64,000 nucleotides of DNA from Chrysogorgia sp. JL179-B06 (lineage: Eukaryota > Cnidaria > Anthozoa > Scleralcyonacea > Chrysogorgiidae). Position numbers and translations under genes: made by a program. Below the pieces are notes generated by a model. That model was given only the letters and a program-made list of their open reading frames with translations. It ran no database searches and was not told the origin of the DNA. Location of the stretch: positions 2,014,501-2,078,500 of the forward strand of contig JAYKKM010000147.1 of the NCBI GenBank assembly GCA_035772405.1. Reading direction: 5' to 3'. Positions 10,604 through 22,912 of this stretch are shown piece after piece. Within the stretch, counting starts at the first letter, position 1, and the number at the start of each line of letters is the position of its first letter.

Positions 10604-10968
10604 ATAAAGCCCGCGGTACATCAAAGAAAACCGACTCAATCGTGTAATAAGAGCGTTTATGTTCATTTGAGCAGCCGACGTACGACGCTGTTTAGCGTAT
10701 TAGGAGAATGTATATTTTCATCATTTTAATAAGAGTCTTATTACTTATTTCCTCAGTGTTATTTTATAAAAGAAATAGAAAACGTCTTTCCGTGTTTACA
10801 TACAGTTATATATAGAAACACTCGTAAAGTTTGGGAGAACTCTAAATAGCGTGGAAACACTCGCCGTGCGGGCTCGTGTTCCCACTAATTTCTCGTTCTC
10901 CCAAACTCCCTTCCACTCTCGTGTTTCTATAACTGTATGTAAACACGGAAAATGTTTGCTATTTCTTA

Positions 10969-11046
<78 letters not shown>

Positions 11047-12180
11047 TAATTATAATATATATATACGGAAAAGAGAGGCAAACAATTTCTTTACTGGTCC
11101 TTTATTAAAACGTTTCGGCATATTCAGCCTTCATCAGTTAAAAAGTAAAATTATAGAATGTCTTATCGAAGTGTTCACTTATATAGACATAGCAAAATTT
11201 ACATAATAAAAACTAGAATAATTAACATTCTAAAAGGGGAAATGGTTTATTGCCAGTGGCAACTAAAATTCTTCTCTTATGCTTCATCTTCTCTTATTCT
11301 GATGAGGGTCTCCGCTCGAAACTGAAATTGACCAAAATTAAAACTGAAATTGACCAACATTATTCTTGTAAAACAGTATTAATATTTTTAAATTTGTAAT
11401 ATTTTAATATTATTTTAACCTAGTATATAATTTTGTAATTGCTGAAGATTCTACCGTGTTGAAATAAAATAAAGTATATGTATGTAAAGTATTAGGGTTA
11501 GTATATTAGCGTTAGTATTAAGGTTTATTATTAGCGTTAATATTAAGTGTTTAGTATAGGGTTAGTGTTAATTATAAGTTAGTATTAAGTTAGGTTTGTA
11601 ATACGGTTTAATATATTAAAGAAATACCTAATGGTTTGCGTGTTTGGATGGCCTGGTCCAAAAACGCTGGGAAAAAAGCGTAAAAAATTCGAGTGTTTTT
11701 ACGACGCTTTTCTCAATTCTCGCAACATCCCAAGTGTTTGGATCACCTCCAAACACGAACACCATTAGGTATTTATTTTCAACACACTAGTTTTGTTTCC
11801 TTTAAATCCTAACACGGGTATTGACCAATCAGAGCTTGCGTAGTGGACATGTTATTAAATAATAGATTTTGCCTTACAGAATCGAGCACTACACCTCAAG
11901 CCCCAACAACAGTTGCGACAATCAACACGACAGGTATGGCATAATGTATGTATGTATGTGTGTGTGTGTATGTGTGCGTGTATGTATGTATGTATAAATT
12001 ATTTATGTGTTAATTTATGGATACAACTATTAGTGTTGTACATGAGGGTGTATCAAAAAAAGCGCAACCTCGGAATTTCCCAAGAAATCCACTGTGTTCT
12101 TAAACACAAACGATTTTCGCCCCTGGGAATTTAAAATAGCTTGTAATCGTATTCCAGGGGCATAACTGTCTAATTACTAC
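10604..12180 (+). repeat. Segmental duplication, copy 2
   Basis: Partner of 7828-9453. It includes MITE family 1 (10769-10968), a (TA)n tract (10973-11040), MITE family 2 (11622-11776) and the second linker exon. The match to copy 1 stops at 12180, inside the foldback element 12044-12359, which continues normally here. This suggests that copy 2 is the parental locus. Confidence 0.9.
11880..11933 (+). CDS. Host gene exon 3 duplicate: Thr-rich linker (copy 2)
   Basis: Base-for-base identical to 9153-9206, with the same CCTTACAG acceptor and GTATGG donor, phase 1 to 1. If both copies are used the linker doubles to 36 residues. If they are used alternatively the protein does not change. Nothing in the sequence tells which is used. 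Confidence 0.58.
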
Positions 12181-12359
12181 AAAATCGAGCACGTAAAGCA
12201 GAATTGAATCGAAATTTATGCATTTATTTAATGGAAAGTTGTTTAGTTTACAAGCATCAACAAGAGTTAAATTCCCAGAGGCCTAAAATCTTTTGTGCTA
12301 ATAAAAACAAAGTGGATTTCTTGGGAAATTCCGAGGTTGTGCTTTTTTTGATATACCCT
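12044..12359. mobile_element. Foldback element truncated by duplication boundary
   Basis: AGGGTGTATCAAAAAAAGCG at 12044 is matched by the inverse TTTTTTTGATATACCCT ending at 12359. The arms (about 85 bp) also share AACCTCGGAATTTCCCAAGA. Only the left arm is present in duplication copy 1 (9317-9453). The stretch 12360-12780 has no supported gene. Confidence 0.65.
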
Positions 12360-12779
12360 GTATATATCAGAAATACAAGCTCCGTCATGCCAGTGATTTC
12401 GTTTGTCTATTATTAATGAGTATAGGTGATGGCATCCATTTTAATTAAGTTCCTTAATCCAATATTATGCAGACAAAATGACTTTGTTTTCAGTCTGTCA
12501 CTATTTTAGTGTCACTTCGCTATCGGGGTGACATAATCCTACCTCTCCCTATAAATATACGCTCTAAGTTTCAGTTTATCAGCAGACGTAGCACTTGATA
12601 AGTTGTCTGCCGAAATGCATCGTGCTCTTTTATTTTAAGCCTATTTATTTCTCAAATCTTTAAAGTTCTTCTAAGAACTCATTTCTTTTTCTCACCCGTT
12701 GCTCCAACATTACGCCATTGTTAGTTTTTGGTAAATGTGTTTATAAATAAGCAGTAAGATTTCAGAACGTTCTGAACTT

Positions 12780-14900
12780 ATTACCATATATATACATATA
12801 TATATATATATAGCAAAGTGAAAAGGTGGTAAACTGCCAAGAATTTAGTGACGAGATACTGACGTTTCGAGCGGAGCCCTTCATCAGAGTAAGACGAGAT
12901 AAAATAAAATAAATAGGGCTTATATAATGCCAAAAGGGTGTCACAGGTAGAAAGTAGCCAATCAAATGCACGGGAAATAAACTAACTAATAATTAATGAG
13001 ATGGGAAAAGTTAAATCATTTGCTATTTTTAAAGTCGATCAATAAGCAGACTGAGGGGTGGGAAAAATGACAGGTCCAATATTCAAGGGGATTAGGCGAT
13101 AATAATAGAAGCAAAGACTTGAAAAGCAATGAAAGTGCATAAGCTAATAATAAAAAGTTCCAAGCAAACTAAAATAATAAAAAACTTTTAGGAAGTTAAA
13201 TAAAAGAAAAACGTTCGTTAAGACCAAGAGGATGTGTGGTGCCAAGTTTAAAAATGAGACGCTTTTCTTGTCGCTTGCGGTTATCGTTGCCACCGGAAAT
13301 GGGAAGGATGGCACAGACTTTCATGTCTGAAACCAAATGGTTGGAGCTGTTGAAATGGCGGGCTACAGGTTTGTCACCATCATTGATCCTCACGGAACGA
13401 AGATGTTCAGCAAACCTGTCTGAAAGACGTCGCCCAGTTTCACCGATGTAGATTTTAGGGCATTTATCGCAAGAAATGCAATAAATTATGTTGGTGGACG
13501 TGCATGAAAAAGCATGACGGATTGTGTGGTCGAATTTGGGGGCAGTAATAACTGTAGTGGGATTGAGAAAAGCGCATGTGTTACAGCGGGAACGGCCGCA
13601 AGAAAATGTTCCCGCTGGTGCCGAGGTATTTTGTTTAAGGGCACTATGTACTAAGGAGTCACGAATGTTTTTATTACGGCGAAAAGATACCAAAGGGTTG
13701 TCGGTGAAAATGGCTGACGTCTCAGGATCATTTTGTAAAATGTGAAAATTCCGATTAATAATATTTTTAACTTTAAAATTGAAAGGATGAAATGTTAGAA
13801 CTAAAGGAATTTTATTGTTTGAAACTCGTTCCAAAGATGGTTCAAGGGCGTCTAAACGGGGGACGAGAAAAGCTTTCTGAACGGCGAGGTCTAAAAGGTT
13901 GGTAGGGTAACCACGTTGGACAAAAAAAGATCTCATTTCGATTGATTTGACTTGAAAATCTTGGTCGTCGCTACATAAGCGGCGAAGACGCAAGAATTGA
14001 GAGTAAGGGATGGATTGCTTAGTGTGGTTGGGATGAGAGGATGAAAATAGAAGATAACTATGGGAGTCAGTAAGCTTGTACGAGACCGACGTTTTCAGCG
14101 AATCACCATTAATCGAAATTAAAATATCAAGGAACGACACAGAGGTCTCGCTGATTTCCCACGTGAACTTCAGAGCAGGATGAAAATCATCAACAAAGTT
14201 GATGAACTGCTCTAAAAGGACACGTGAACACGACGCTGTTCCTAAACAGTCATCGATAAATCTTCCGAAAAAATCAGGCAAGGGACCCGTGTATTGTTCA
14301 AAGATCTGTTTTTCAACATAACCAACAAATAAGTTAGCATAGCTTGGACCCATTATGGTGCCCATCGCAACACCACTTATTTGTTGATAATGTTCACCAT
14401 CAAACGAAAAATTGTTAAGGGTAAGCACTAGTTCTGCTAAGCGGAGTAACGTGGTTGTGGAGGGTTCTAAATTAGTGCGCTGATCAAAGAAAAACTTCAG
14501 AGCTTCGAGGCCATCACAATGGGGAATGACGGTGTATAAGGACTTGACGTCCATCGTGAAAATAAATTTATCGGAACTACTGAAACGTAACTGGTCGAAA
14601 ATTTGCAAGGCATGTTTAGTATCTTTGATATAAGAAGGCAACTTCTTAACCAAAGGATACATAACGTTGTCTAGAAAACTGGAAACGAGCTCGGTGGGGC
14701 AACTACAAGCGGAAACAATCGGCCTGCCAGGATTGTTAGGTTTATGGATTTTAGGTAGGAAATATATGACAGGCGTTCTGGGGGTTGTTAGTATAAGGTT
14801 AGATGCAGAGGCAGGCAATTCACCGGCTTGGATGAAATTCTTGATGGTAGTTTTGACGGATTTTTGGTGAGATTGAGTGGGATCGGAATTTAACTCTAGT
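12780..14900 (-). mobile_element. Penelope-like element, lineage 1, 5'-truncated
   Basis: A minus-strand element closely similar to the + strand copy at 58470-61830. It keeps the RT C-terminal two thirds, the GIY-YIG endonuclease, the 3' UTR and the characteristic terminal segment (AAAGTGAAAAGGTGGTAAAC on the + strand) ending at (TA)n near 12812. It is truncated inside the RT near 14900, where two overlapping perfect palindromes lie (14905-14926 and 14925-14944). Truncation at the 5' end is usual for target-primed retroelements. Confidence 0.9.
13196..14900 (-). CDS. PLE reverse transcriptase / GIY-YIG endonuclease (partial)
   Basis: This open frame of about 565 residues ends at 13196; its 5' end is cut off by element truncation, so no true start exists. 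Reading from the N-terminus it has the RT finger motif FLPKIHKPNNPGRPIVSA, SLYTVIPH, the GVAMGTIMGPSYANLF box and the catalytic FGRFIDDCLG (F-x-DD). Toward the C-terminus a Cys-containing GIY-YIG nuclease reads IYCISCDKCPKIYIGETGRR followed by DRFAEH. The active-site aspartates are intact here, unlike in the 59.7-61.3 kb copy. It acts in target-primed reverse transcription, the nuclease nicking the target. The lack of internal stops suggests a recent insertion. Confidence 0.9.
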
Positions 14901-14904
14901 ATAG

Positions 14905-14944
14905 CGTTCAAGCATATGCTTGAACGTTGATGATATCATCAACG
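14905..14944. repeat. Two overlapping perfect palindromes at PLE truncation point
   Basis: A 22-bp perfect palindrome centred on GCATATGC (14905-14926) overlaps by CG a 20-bp one centred on GATATC (14925-14944). The following sequence to about 15000 resembles 47770-47830, so this is part of a dispersed repeat into which the PLE inserted or from which it was truncated. Confidence 0.75.
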
Positions 14945-15079
14945 TTTGAATTAGGTCAAATTTCTCTAGCAGTATAATTGGCCTTTTCCGAAAAGAGTAG
15001 AAGACTACAAGGTGATTACGCAAGTGTTCGTGGGATTGTTTGGAGGGACATTGATATCGTGTTTGTGCTATTATGTGCG

Positions 15080-15257
15080 AAATAACTAATGGTTTGCTTG
15101 TTTGGATGGCCTGATCCAAACACGCTAGGATGTTGCGAGAGTTGAGAAAAGCGTAAAAAATACGAGCGGTTGGCGAGTGTTTTTTACGGTTTTCTCAACT
15201 CGAGCAACATCCCAGGTGTTTGGATCACCATCGAAACACGCAAACCATTAGCTATTT
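15080..15257. mobile_element. Foldback MITE family 2, third copy
   Basis: A 178-bp element with long imperfect TIRs. AAATAACTAATGGTTTGC and GTTTGGATGGCCTGATCCAA mark the left arm, with their inverses ending CAAACCATTAGCTATTT at 15257. GCTAGGATGTTGCGAG / CTCGAGCAACATCCCAG form the inner part. The flank to 15540 shares the family's ACACGGGTATTGGCCAATCA block. Confidence 0.7.
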
Positions 15258-16180
15258 CTTTTCATAAAGCCTGGTTTCCACGACCGCAACGGTGTCATAG
15301 TGGACGATGTAATAGAGTGTCTATCTTGTATCTCTGCAATCTGTAAAGACTGCTTTGCATACAGCAGACAAAAGACAAGATAGATCGACAAGATTGCGAT
15401 CGTAGCGACCAAATGGAAACCAGGCTTAAAAGAACAATAACACACGCGTCTAGTTTTGTTTCCTTTGAAACCTGTGTTTCGATGGCCTGATCCAAACACG
15501 GGTATTGGCCAATCAGAGTTTGCGTAGTAGACATGTTATTTTATAATTGTCGACCTTCCAAGCCATCCCAAGAACACTTGCACGCTTTTCGGCGGAAAAG
15601 ACCAATAGTGAATCCGAAATGATAACTGACTTGATGTTACACTCATTAGCGTTTCACACAAACAAACCATTATAGAACATCAACACAAAGCTCAAATCAT
15701 AAAACATTTTTACTTTATGTAGAAGCTACATCAATAATATCGTATTTATTTTACTTTCAAATAACTTTTTCCTTTCGGAAGCCGAAAATTTGGAAATCCG
15801 TAGTGTAAATCCTTAATTGTACTCACTATCATAAAAATCATTTTTTATTTATGTACATATAAATTAGCCCTTATAGCTTCGTTATTGGGTACGAAATTTA
15901 AAATAATTTGTCTTTTGAAACGATATATCATCATTAATTGAGAAACGATATATCATCATTTACGCGAGAAGACGAAATTCTTATCTCCAACTGACCACCT
16001 GTGGCACAAGTATTAGAATGGCGTTTTTATTTTTTTTTGCGTCGCGAGATTTTTCCGAATCACGAGATTTTCCCGCGAGATTTTTTGAGGCTAGTATTAA
16101 AACATGCAGCTCTGAGTCTGTTTACGGTTTATATTACCTGTATAATATTACCTGAAGGAACGTGTGTTATATACTTGAAC
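15258..16180. other. Intron sequence without supported genes
   Basis: AT-rich DNA. It includes a short relative of the TTAA element (about 15630-15760 matches parts of 47830-47960, e.g. CAAAGCTCAAATCATAAAA). AAACGATATATCATCATT is repeated at 15918 and 15943. No coding or RNA gene is supported. Confidence 0.5.
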
Positions 16181-16430
16181 TCGGTAATTCCAAATCTGTT
16201 TTCAGAATTGAAATCGAGTAAATATTTACCGCGAGATAACGATAAATCAAAAATCTACGACGAAGCGATCGACTTCCGATTGTGGATCATCAACAGGTTT
16301 TTACGACGGGTATTCACGTTCGTAATATAATAGACAAGTATGTTATGTATTTGGACTCGGTAATTCCAAATCTGTTTCCACAATTGAAATCGGTTAAATA
16401 TTGACCGAGATAACGTACAAAATCTACGAT
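16180..16430. repeat. Inverted relatives of the 185-bp repeat
   Basis: Two units read CTCGGTAATTCCAAATCTGT ... GAATTGAAATCGAGTAAATA ... TTTACGACGGGTATTCACGT. They are the reverse complement of the 9730-10360 unit and are arranged in tandem. Confidence 0.65.
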
Positions 16431-16654
16431 GAACATCCTTTTCAGAGTTGTGAACATGGCGTGCGAGGTCTGGGGACCATGTGACAACTGACAAGTGCGT
16501 GCGTGCATGCGTGCTTCTTTCTTTCTTTCTTTCTTTCGGCGGAAGTACTTGAGATCAGTTATTCAGTTATGTGGCAATATGCGCGCCATGTCTCAGTAAA
16601 AGTAGGCCCAAGTTAACGCCTAGCGGGCGTCTTGTTATATTGAAATCATTGAAA

Positions 16655-17835
16655 TGGCCATGATGACAACCTTGTCCCCAGGCCTTCGCGGTGCGAGGCA
16701 ACCCAGTGAACTCTAATAAGGACTGGAACGATAACTCGGGGTTGACATGGAGGCTGACATGTAGGTATGCCCTAGTCCTTTTTTAGTTGACCGTGCGATA
16801 AAGAAATTAAATTTGATGAAATATAGGTAGTTTTTTGCCATAATGTTGTTTTTTGAACAATTTGATTCATGAGGGTGACGTCACAAAATAATATCACACT
16901 ATTTCAAGTTTAGATTTATTGCTAGTTCACAGTATGTAATTTCAATGGTGAAATAGCCAGTAAAAGCAAGAAATATAGGAAAGATTAACCCACAAACAAA
17001 TGTAAATAATGCAAGGTCACAACTTCTTTTTTGATCAAGAATAATTTGGGAAAAAACATCGAGATTCACATTGACACATTTTCAAACTGAAAGACATTTT
17101 AGAGGAACAATAACAGAAGAGCATTATCAAATATCTGTTGTGAAAAACGCAGAGAAAATGTGTTTTACTTTTACATAAACTGAGGTAGTTACTGGAGGTA
17201 CTGAGTTATTTTTCGTGTACTCAAAGATTGGATTTAGCAGTAACACACACAAAAAGTAACCTTAAATTGTGTTTTGATATTTATCTTAATAAATCATTGT
17301 CATAAAAGTCTTCAAAAGTTCAAAAGACAGCAAAGAAAATCAAGAGAAACCTGTATTTTTTCAAATTTCGGTGCATATTTCCCCGTTTGTTTGACGGATA
17401 TTTTATTTGTTAAGCCACATCCATCGCTAGAAATTCTTGAAAAGAAAGCTCAACCAACGTATCGCATTTTTCCCTTTTAAAAAGCAACTGGGAAACAGCC
17501 TAGCTCCAAAAAAGTTGAACATTTTCCGTTCAGCAATCCTACCGCTCCTACGATTATTTCCTGGCCACTGCCGTTTCGTGCACTACACGCAAATCAACAC
17601 GCGTGTTTTATACCTACAACGTCGCCGAGTGGCTGTTTCGTACACTACACGCGGTCAACACGCGTGTTTTATACCTACATGTCAGCCCGCATGGCGGGAA
17701 TTTTGGCTTCATCCAATCATACGGCCGGGTTAATGGAGTTAGCGTTCCAGTCTTTATAGAGTTCACTGAGGCAACCTCGTCCGCCATCTTGTCGTGCAGT
17801 GCGAGGGCCCTGGGGACGAGACGAGGTTGCCATGA
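16655..17835. mobile_element. DNA element with about 90-bp imperfect TIRs
   Basis: The left end (CATGATGACAACCTTGTCCC ... CAGTGAACTCTAATAAGGAC) is matched in inverse by the right end (GTCTTTATAGAGTTCACTGA ... GGGGACGAGACGAGGTTGCC ... CATGATG). The inside is mostly AT-rich and non-coding. It includes a 65-bp tandem duplication at 17579-17690 (CACTACACGC...ACACGCGTGTTTTATACCTAC twice). Superfamily unknown. Boundaries are approximate. Confidence 0.5.
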
Positions 17836-18084
17836 TGATATATGCCAATCTCGTACCCAGACCCAAGCATCCCTGCACAGTGAAGATAAACGTGATATCT
17901 TCACTTTTTCTGAATAGGGGAAAACATGGTATTTCATCAATTTCTCCATTTTGAAATAAGGTATAGACCAGCAGCAGACTTTTGATCTGAGTGATCGCTA
18001 GAAAGCATAGTACTTTAAAATGAGGTTTCCGGGGAAAGACTGAAAATCAAAGGGGGGCTATGAGGGCGACTCACGGATGGAAAC

Positions 18085-18240
18085 TTATCATGAAAATGGA
18101 ACGCTCATATTGCTAATACTGTAGCCAAAGCATATAAAATGCTGGGCTTGCATCGTAGACGCACTTGTAAGAGCTTTAATAGCGATACAAGAAGACTATT
18201 TTATCTTAGTGAAATGTGGGTGCCGCCACACTTTATAGGA
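18085..18240 (+). pseudogene. LINE RT C-terminal scrap
   Basis: The + strand reads HIANTVAKAYKMLGLHRRRT, then CKSFNSDTRRLFYLSEMWVP. This matches the region after the RT palm in CR1/Rex-like LINEs (AKA...LG...R...F...TRR.LYLS...W.P). It is isolated and interrupted downstream. The stretch 18241-18906 shows no supported gene. Confidence 0.55.
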
Positions 18241-18906
18241 GGTCTTAAAAAATCGAAAATTGTTTTTTATATTGCTTTAAATTTTGGTGGAAGATTTGTA
18301 AATTAAAAAATTTAATTAAACTAGATGTGAGATAGGAGTTTAAGAAGTATGGAGATGATTACATGAATGCAGATTGAGTGTGAATCCGGAATGTAAGTCA
18401 AGTTAAACCGCGAATTAATATTGGAAATGTTTCACAGGATCGAAATTGATGGCAAAAACCTTTCAATTCGTATCAATGATCCCATGGCAGCACTGATTGT
18501 ATACGAACAGGGCCGCCGAGAGGTTTTTGTGCGGCCTGGGGCAGAAAGCAGATTAAAACGATTTTAAATAGAAAAAACGGGGGCGTTCAAACGACACCAA
18601 CAAATCAAGCGTATTGAAAATACACTAATGAGACTGTATGCTAAATGACTCTGTCTACCAATGGTAAATTTACGTCATTGAACAGCGCAAAAAGGCTGGT
18701 CATTTGTTTTCCCGCAAAGCAGCCTTGTAATTGTTAACGCCAATGGAATGTTGCAGCAAGTGCGCACAACAACTCAGATGTTACTACGCAACATCCGCGA
18801 GTCGACTATTTAGTACGAAGGTGAGGGTTTGATTTTGGGTTAGGGTTATTTTCAAACCTTTATACTAACCTCATGTGCTCATCCTTATAATATTAACCCT
18901 TATACT

Positions 18907-19184
<278 letters not shown>

Positions 19185-19251
19185 TTTTAACTCCTTCGCT
19201 CTCTCGTTCAGTCAGTCAATGTTTTCACTAATAATGTTTTTGATTTACTAG

Positions 19252-19359
19252 ACCAATGTTTGTCTAACCCGTGTCAGAATGGTGGAACTTGCATAGATCA
19301 CATCAAGTACATGACCTGCACTTGTCCAACAACCCACTCTGGAATATTTTGTGAATCAG
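19252..19359 (+). CDS. Host gene exon: EGF-like domain 1
   Basis: A 108-nt exon, phase 1 to 1, between a TTTGATTTACTAG acceptor and a GTATTG donor. It encodes DQCLSNPCQNGGTCIDHIKY... with six cysteines in the EGF order C-x4-C-x5-C-x8-C-x-C-x8-C, ending GIFCES. The spacing, the NPCQNGGTC motif and the one-domain-one-exon phase 1-1 structure are typical of EGF repeats. It follows the Thr-rich linker and precedes the first discoidin domain. No calcium-binding EGF consensus is seen. Confidence 0.85.
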
Positions 19360-19653
19360 GTATTGTTCAATGGAAACTTTAGTGAAAAAACAAATAATAT
19401 TTAGATCAAACAACATCAAGTGTTCAGATGTACAGTGGGTGTTTAAAACTCGATGTTCAGTGTAATTGCTGTAAATATATTTAAAAAACTCATTAATAAT
19501 GCATGAGAAAACACAAAGGAAAATCACCACCGTGTCGTATCTTTATATGTGATAAAGATTCATCCTAATTTACATAAACTTTAGCTTTGATTTTCTCGGC
19601 TTAGACAACGTTATTTTTCAAAATTACTACGCCAACGAACTTACCAAATGCTT

Positions 19654-19724
19654 GTAGGAGTGTTTTATCAGATATAAAACACTCGGCTGCGCCTCGTGTT
19701 TTATATCTGATAAAACACTCCTAC
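19654..19724. repeat. Long perfect hairpin
   Basis: Arms GTAGGAGTGTTTTATCAGAT... and inverse ...ATCTGATAAAACACTCCTAC pair over 29 bp, with a loop containing GGCTGCGCC. It is followed by AAATAGTACATATATA, the same sequence that follows the hairpin at 22913-23013. Confidence 0.75.
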
Positions 19725-19778
19725 GCGTGCTTTAAATAGTACATATATACATCAGACTAATAAACTGAGGTGTAAGAA

Positions 19779-20270
19779 CTAAGGAATGTTAAAATTAGAT
19801 GCATAAAATGTATTATCATGACGGCATTTGGCAAACAATTCAGATATTTTGTTCAGGAGTGGTCCCTTGGCGCACAGCTTGGCGGCGTTCAGGATGCAAA
19901 GACAGAGGTTGCAGTTGGTGTTTCCACTTTTATACGCATTGGCTCTTTTCAAGATGGACCACTTAATCTCGGAGTCGGTGTCGGCATCTTTCAAATCCCA
20001 AATGTATTTGGATAGCGCTGTACTAAATTGGAAAATGAGAGCTTATGATTGTTAAAGCGAGATTTAAAGTCATGTTCAGTCATGCCGATGTAAGTGCGGT
20101 TGTTGGTTGTGACGACGGTTTGGTAAACCAAATTCTTCGTTAAACATGCACCTTCGAGAGGGCATTTGGTGATGTCTCGGCAATTGCACATTTTTGGGTT
20201 GCATGGTTTGATTGGTTTAAGAATTTTGAGATTGTGTCGGTTAATCACACTAGCCATATTGTCCATACAG
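19779..20270 (-). pseudogene. Penelope-like element scrap, GIY-YIG region (lineage 3)
   Basis: On the minus strand the first part (20266-19991) reads KMCNCRDITKCPLEGACLTK, then VYQTVVTT and RTYIGMTEHDFKSRFNNHK, a GIY-YIG nuclease. After a frameshift near 19992 it continues SEIKWSILKRANAYKSGNTN, CNLCLC, and LLNKISELFAKCRHDNTFY. These are C-terminal motifs common in Poseidon-type PLE relatives. No RT remains. Confidence 0.75.
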
Positions 20271-20426
20271 CTGTAGGTCAGCTACAAATGGTAATACTTT
20301 CGGGTCTTCTCGAATAACGACCTTAAATCGTAGTCCCTCGGAACCCATATAATTGGGCTTCTAGCCTGTTGAGATATTCCGTTCACCTAAAAAAGCGATA
20401 AATCATCTAATAAACTAAACAAAAAA

Positions 20427-20800
20427 CCAAACTAAACTAAACTAAACTAAACTAAACTAAACTAAACTAAACTAAACTAAACTAAACTAAACTAAACTAA
20501 ACTAAACTAAACTAAACTAAACTAAACTAAACTAAACTAAACTAAACTAAACTTAAACCAAACTTAAACCAAACTTAAACCAAACTTAAACCAAACTTAA
20601 ACCAAACTTAAACCAAACTTAAACCAAACTTAAACCAAACTTAAACCAAACTTAAACCAAACTTAAACCAAACTTAAACCAAACTTAAACCAAACTTAAA
20701 CCAAACTTAAACCAAACCAAACCAAACCAAACCAAACCAAACCAAACCAAACCAAACCAAACCAAACTAATTTACTAAACTAAACTAAACTAATCTAACC
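20427..20800. repeat. Compound pentamer/decamer satellite
   Basis: (AAACT)n runs to about 20550. An ACTTAAACCA decamer array follows to about 20712, then (AACCA)n to about 20765, then AAACT again. The decamer looks like a fusion of the two pentamer types, so the array records successive expansion of variants. Confidence 0.9.
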
Positions 20801-21045
20801 TTTTCCTTAATTTAAGGAAACTTGATATCTGTTCCAGTACATTTCCACTTTTCAGTGACCTAAATACTGTACATAACAGTTTCATAACTAACTGATTGCA
20901 TGAAAAATGCAGCTTGTTTTTTCAGAACTATATTTAATATAATTTCAATAACATCTTAACCTGTAACGAACTGTTCTCCAACGTTTGAATGAGCCTCCTG
21001 CTTTAATATGGCGCTCGTTGTCAGCTCTAAAAGTATAGTTCCCTT

Positions 21046-21281
21046 AAATATATATATATATATATAAATCAAGATGTATAAAAATTGTTAGTTGATAGAC
21101 AAGAGTGCTCAATACCAAAAGAGGTAGAGCGAGTTATAAATATATAAACTTCTTTATTCTTTAAAATGTCACTACTCGGAGTTTCACGCACATGCGCGAT
21201 CATCAGGTAACTGATGAGTTACCTGATGATCGCCATGAGCGTGAAACTCCGAGTATAGGGACATTTTAAAGAATAGAGTTT

Positions 21282-21285
<4 letters not shown>
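21046..21285. mobile_element. (TA)n-bounded palindromic unit with hammerhead (type B)
   Basis: After a TA tract (21046-21066) comes AAGAGTGCTCAATACC, then an inverted repeat: TTCTTTATTCTTTAAAATGT ... ACTCGGAGTTTCACGC on the left and its inverse to about 21278 on the right. A very long TA tract follows. The arms differ by a few bases. The left arm read on the minus strand forms a hammerhead candidate. Confidence 0.65.
21168..21211 (-). ncRNA. Hammerhead ribozyme candidate on minus strand
   Basis: Read on the minus strand: stem I GTTAC pairs with GTGAC (one G-U). The core boxes are CTGATGA and GAAAC. Stem II is CGC/GCG after one non-canonical pair. Stem III is ACT/AGT with loop CCG, followed by A as cleavage base. 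The + strand arm (21223 onward) keeps the core boxes but not stem I. Confidence 0.6.
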
Positions 21286-21756
<471 letters not shown>

Positions 21757-21776
21757 ACTCAACAGTTGTGACTAGA

Positions 21777-21839
21777 CATTTTATTACTATAGTTAGTTTC
21801 GTGCCACACGCAAATGGTGTAGTACTCTTCAGATAAGAC
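21777..21839 (-). ncRNA. Hammerhead-like motif, left arm of palindrome
   Basis: Minus-strand counterpart of the 21851-21912 ribozyme. CTGAAGA and GAAAC are intact and stem III pairs as ACTA/TAGT. Stem II has one A-C mismatch and stem I one mismatch. It is probably a slightly decayed sister copy in inverted orientation. Confidence 0.5.
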
Positions 21840-21850
21840 CATTATTAGAC

Positions 21851-21912
21851 CATTTTATCTGAAGAGTGCTACACCATTTGCGTGTGGCACGAAACTAACT
21901 AGTAATAAAATG
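21851..21912 (+). ncRNA. Hammerhead ribozyme, well-formed type I candidate
   Basis: All three helices and the core are present. Stem I pairs CATTTTAT (21851-21858) with ATAAAATG (21905-21912), 8 bp. CTGAAGA occupies 21859-21865. Stem II pairs GTGCTACAC with GTGTGGCAC (9 bp with one U-G) around a CATTTGC loop. GAAAC occupies 21891-21895. Stem III is ACT/AGT, followed by A at 21904 as the cleavage-site base. It lies in the right arm of a palindrome (about 21752-21950) bounded by (TA)n, the setting expected for retrozymes or PLE-linked ribozymes. Confidence 0.78.
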
Positions 21913-21945
21913 TCTATAGTCACAACTGTTGAGTCTTTGAATTTT

Positions 21946-22868
<923 letters not shown>

Positions 22869-22912
22869 TTCACACAATAGATAAATACTAATTAATGGAC
22901 GTTTTTGAAGCC

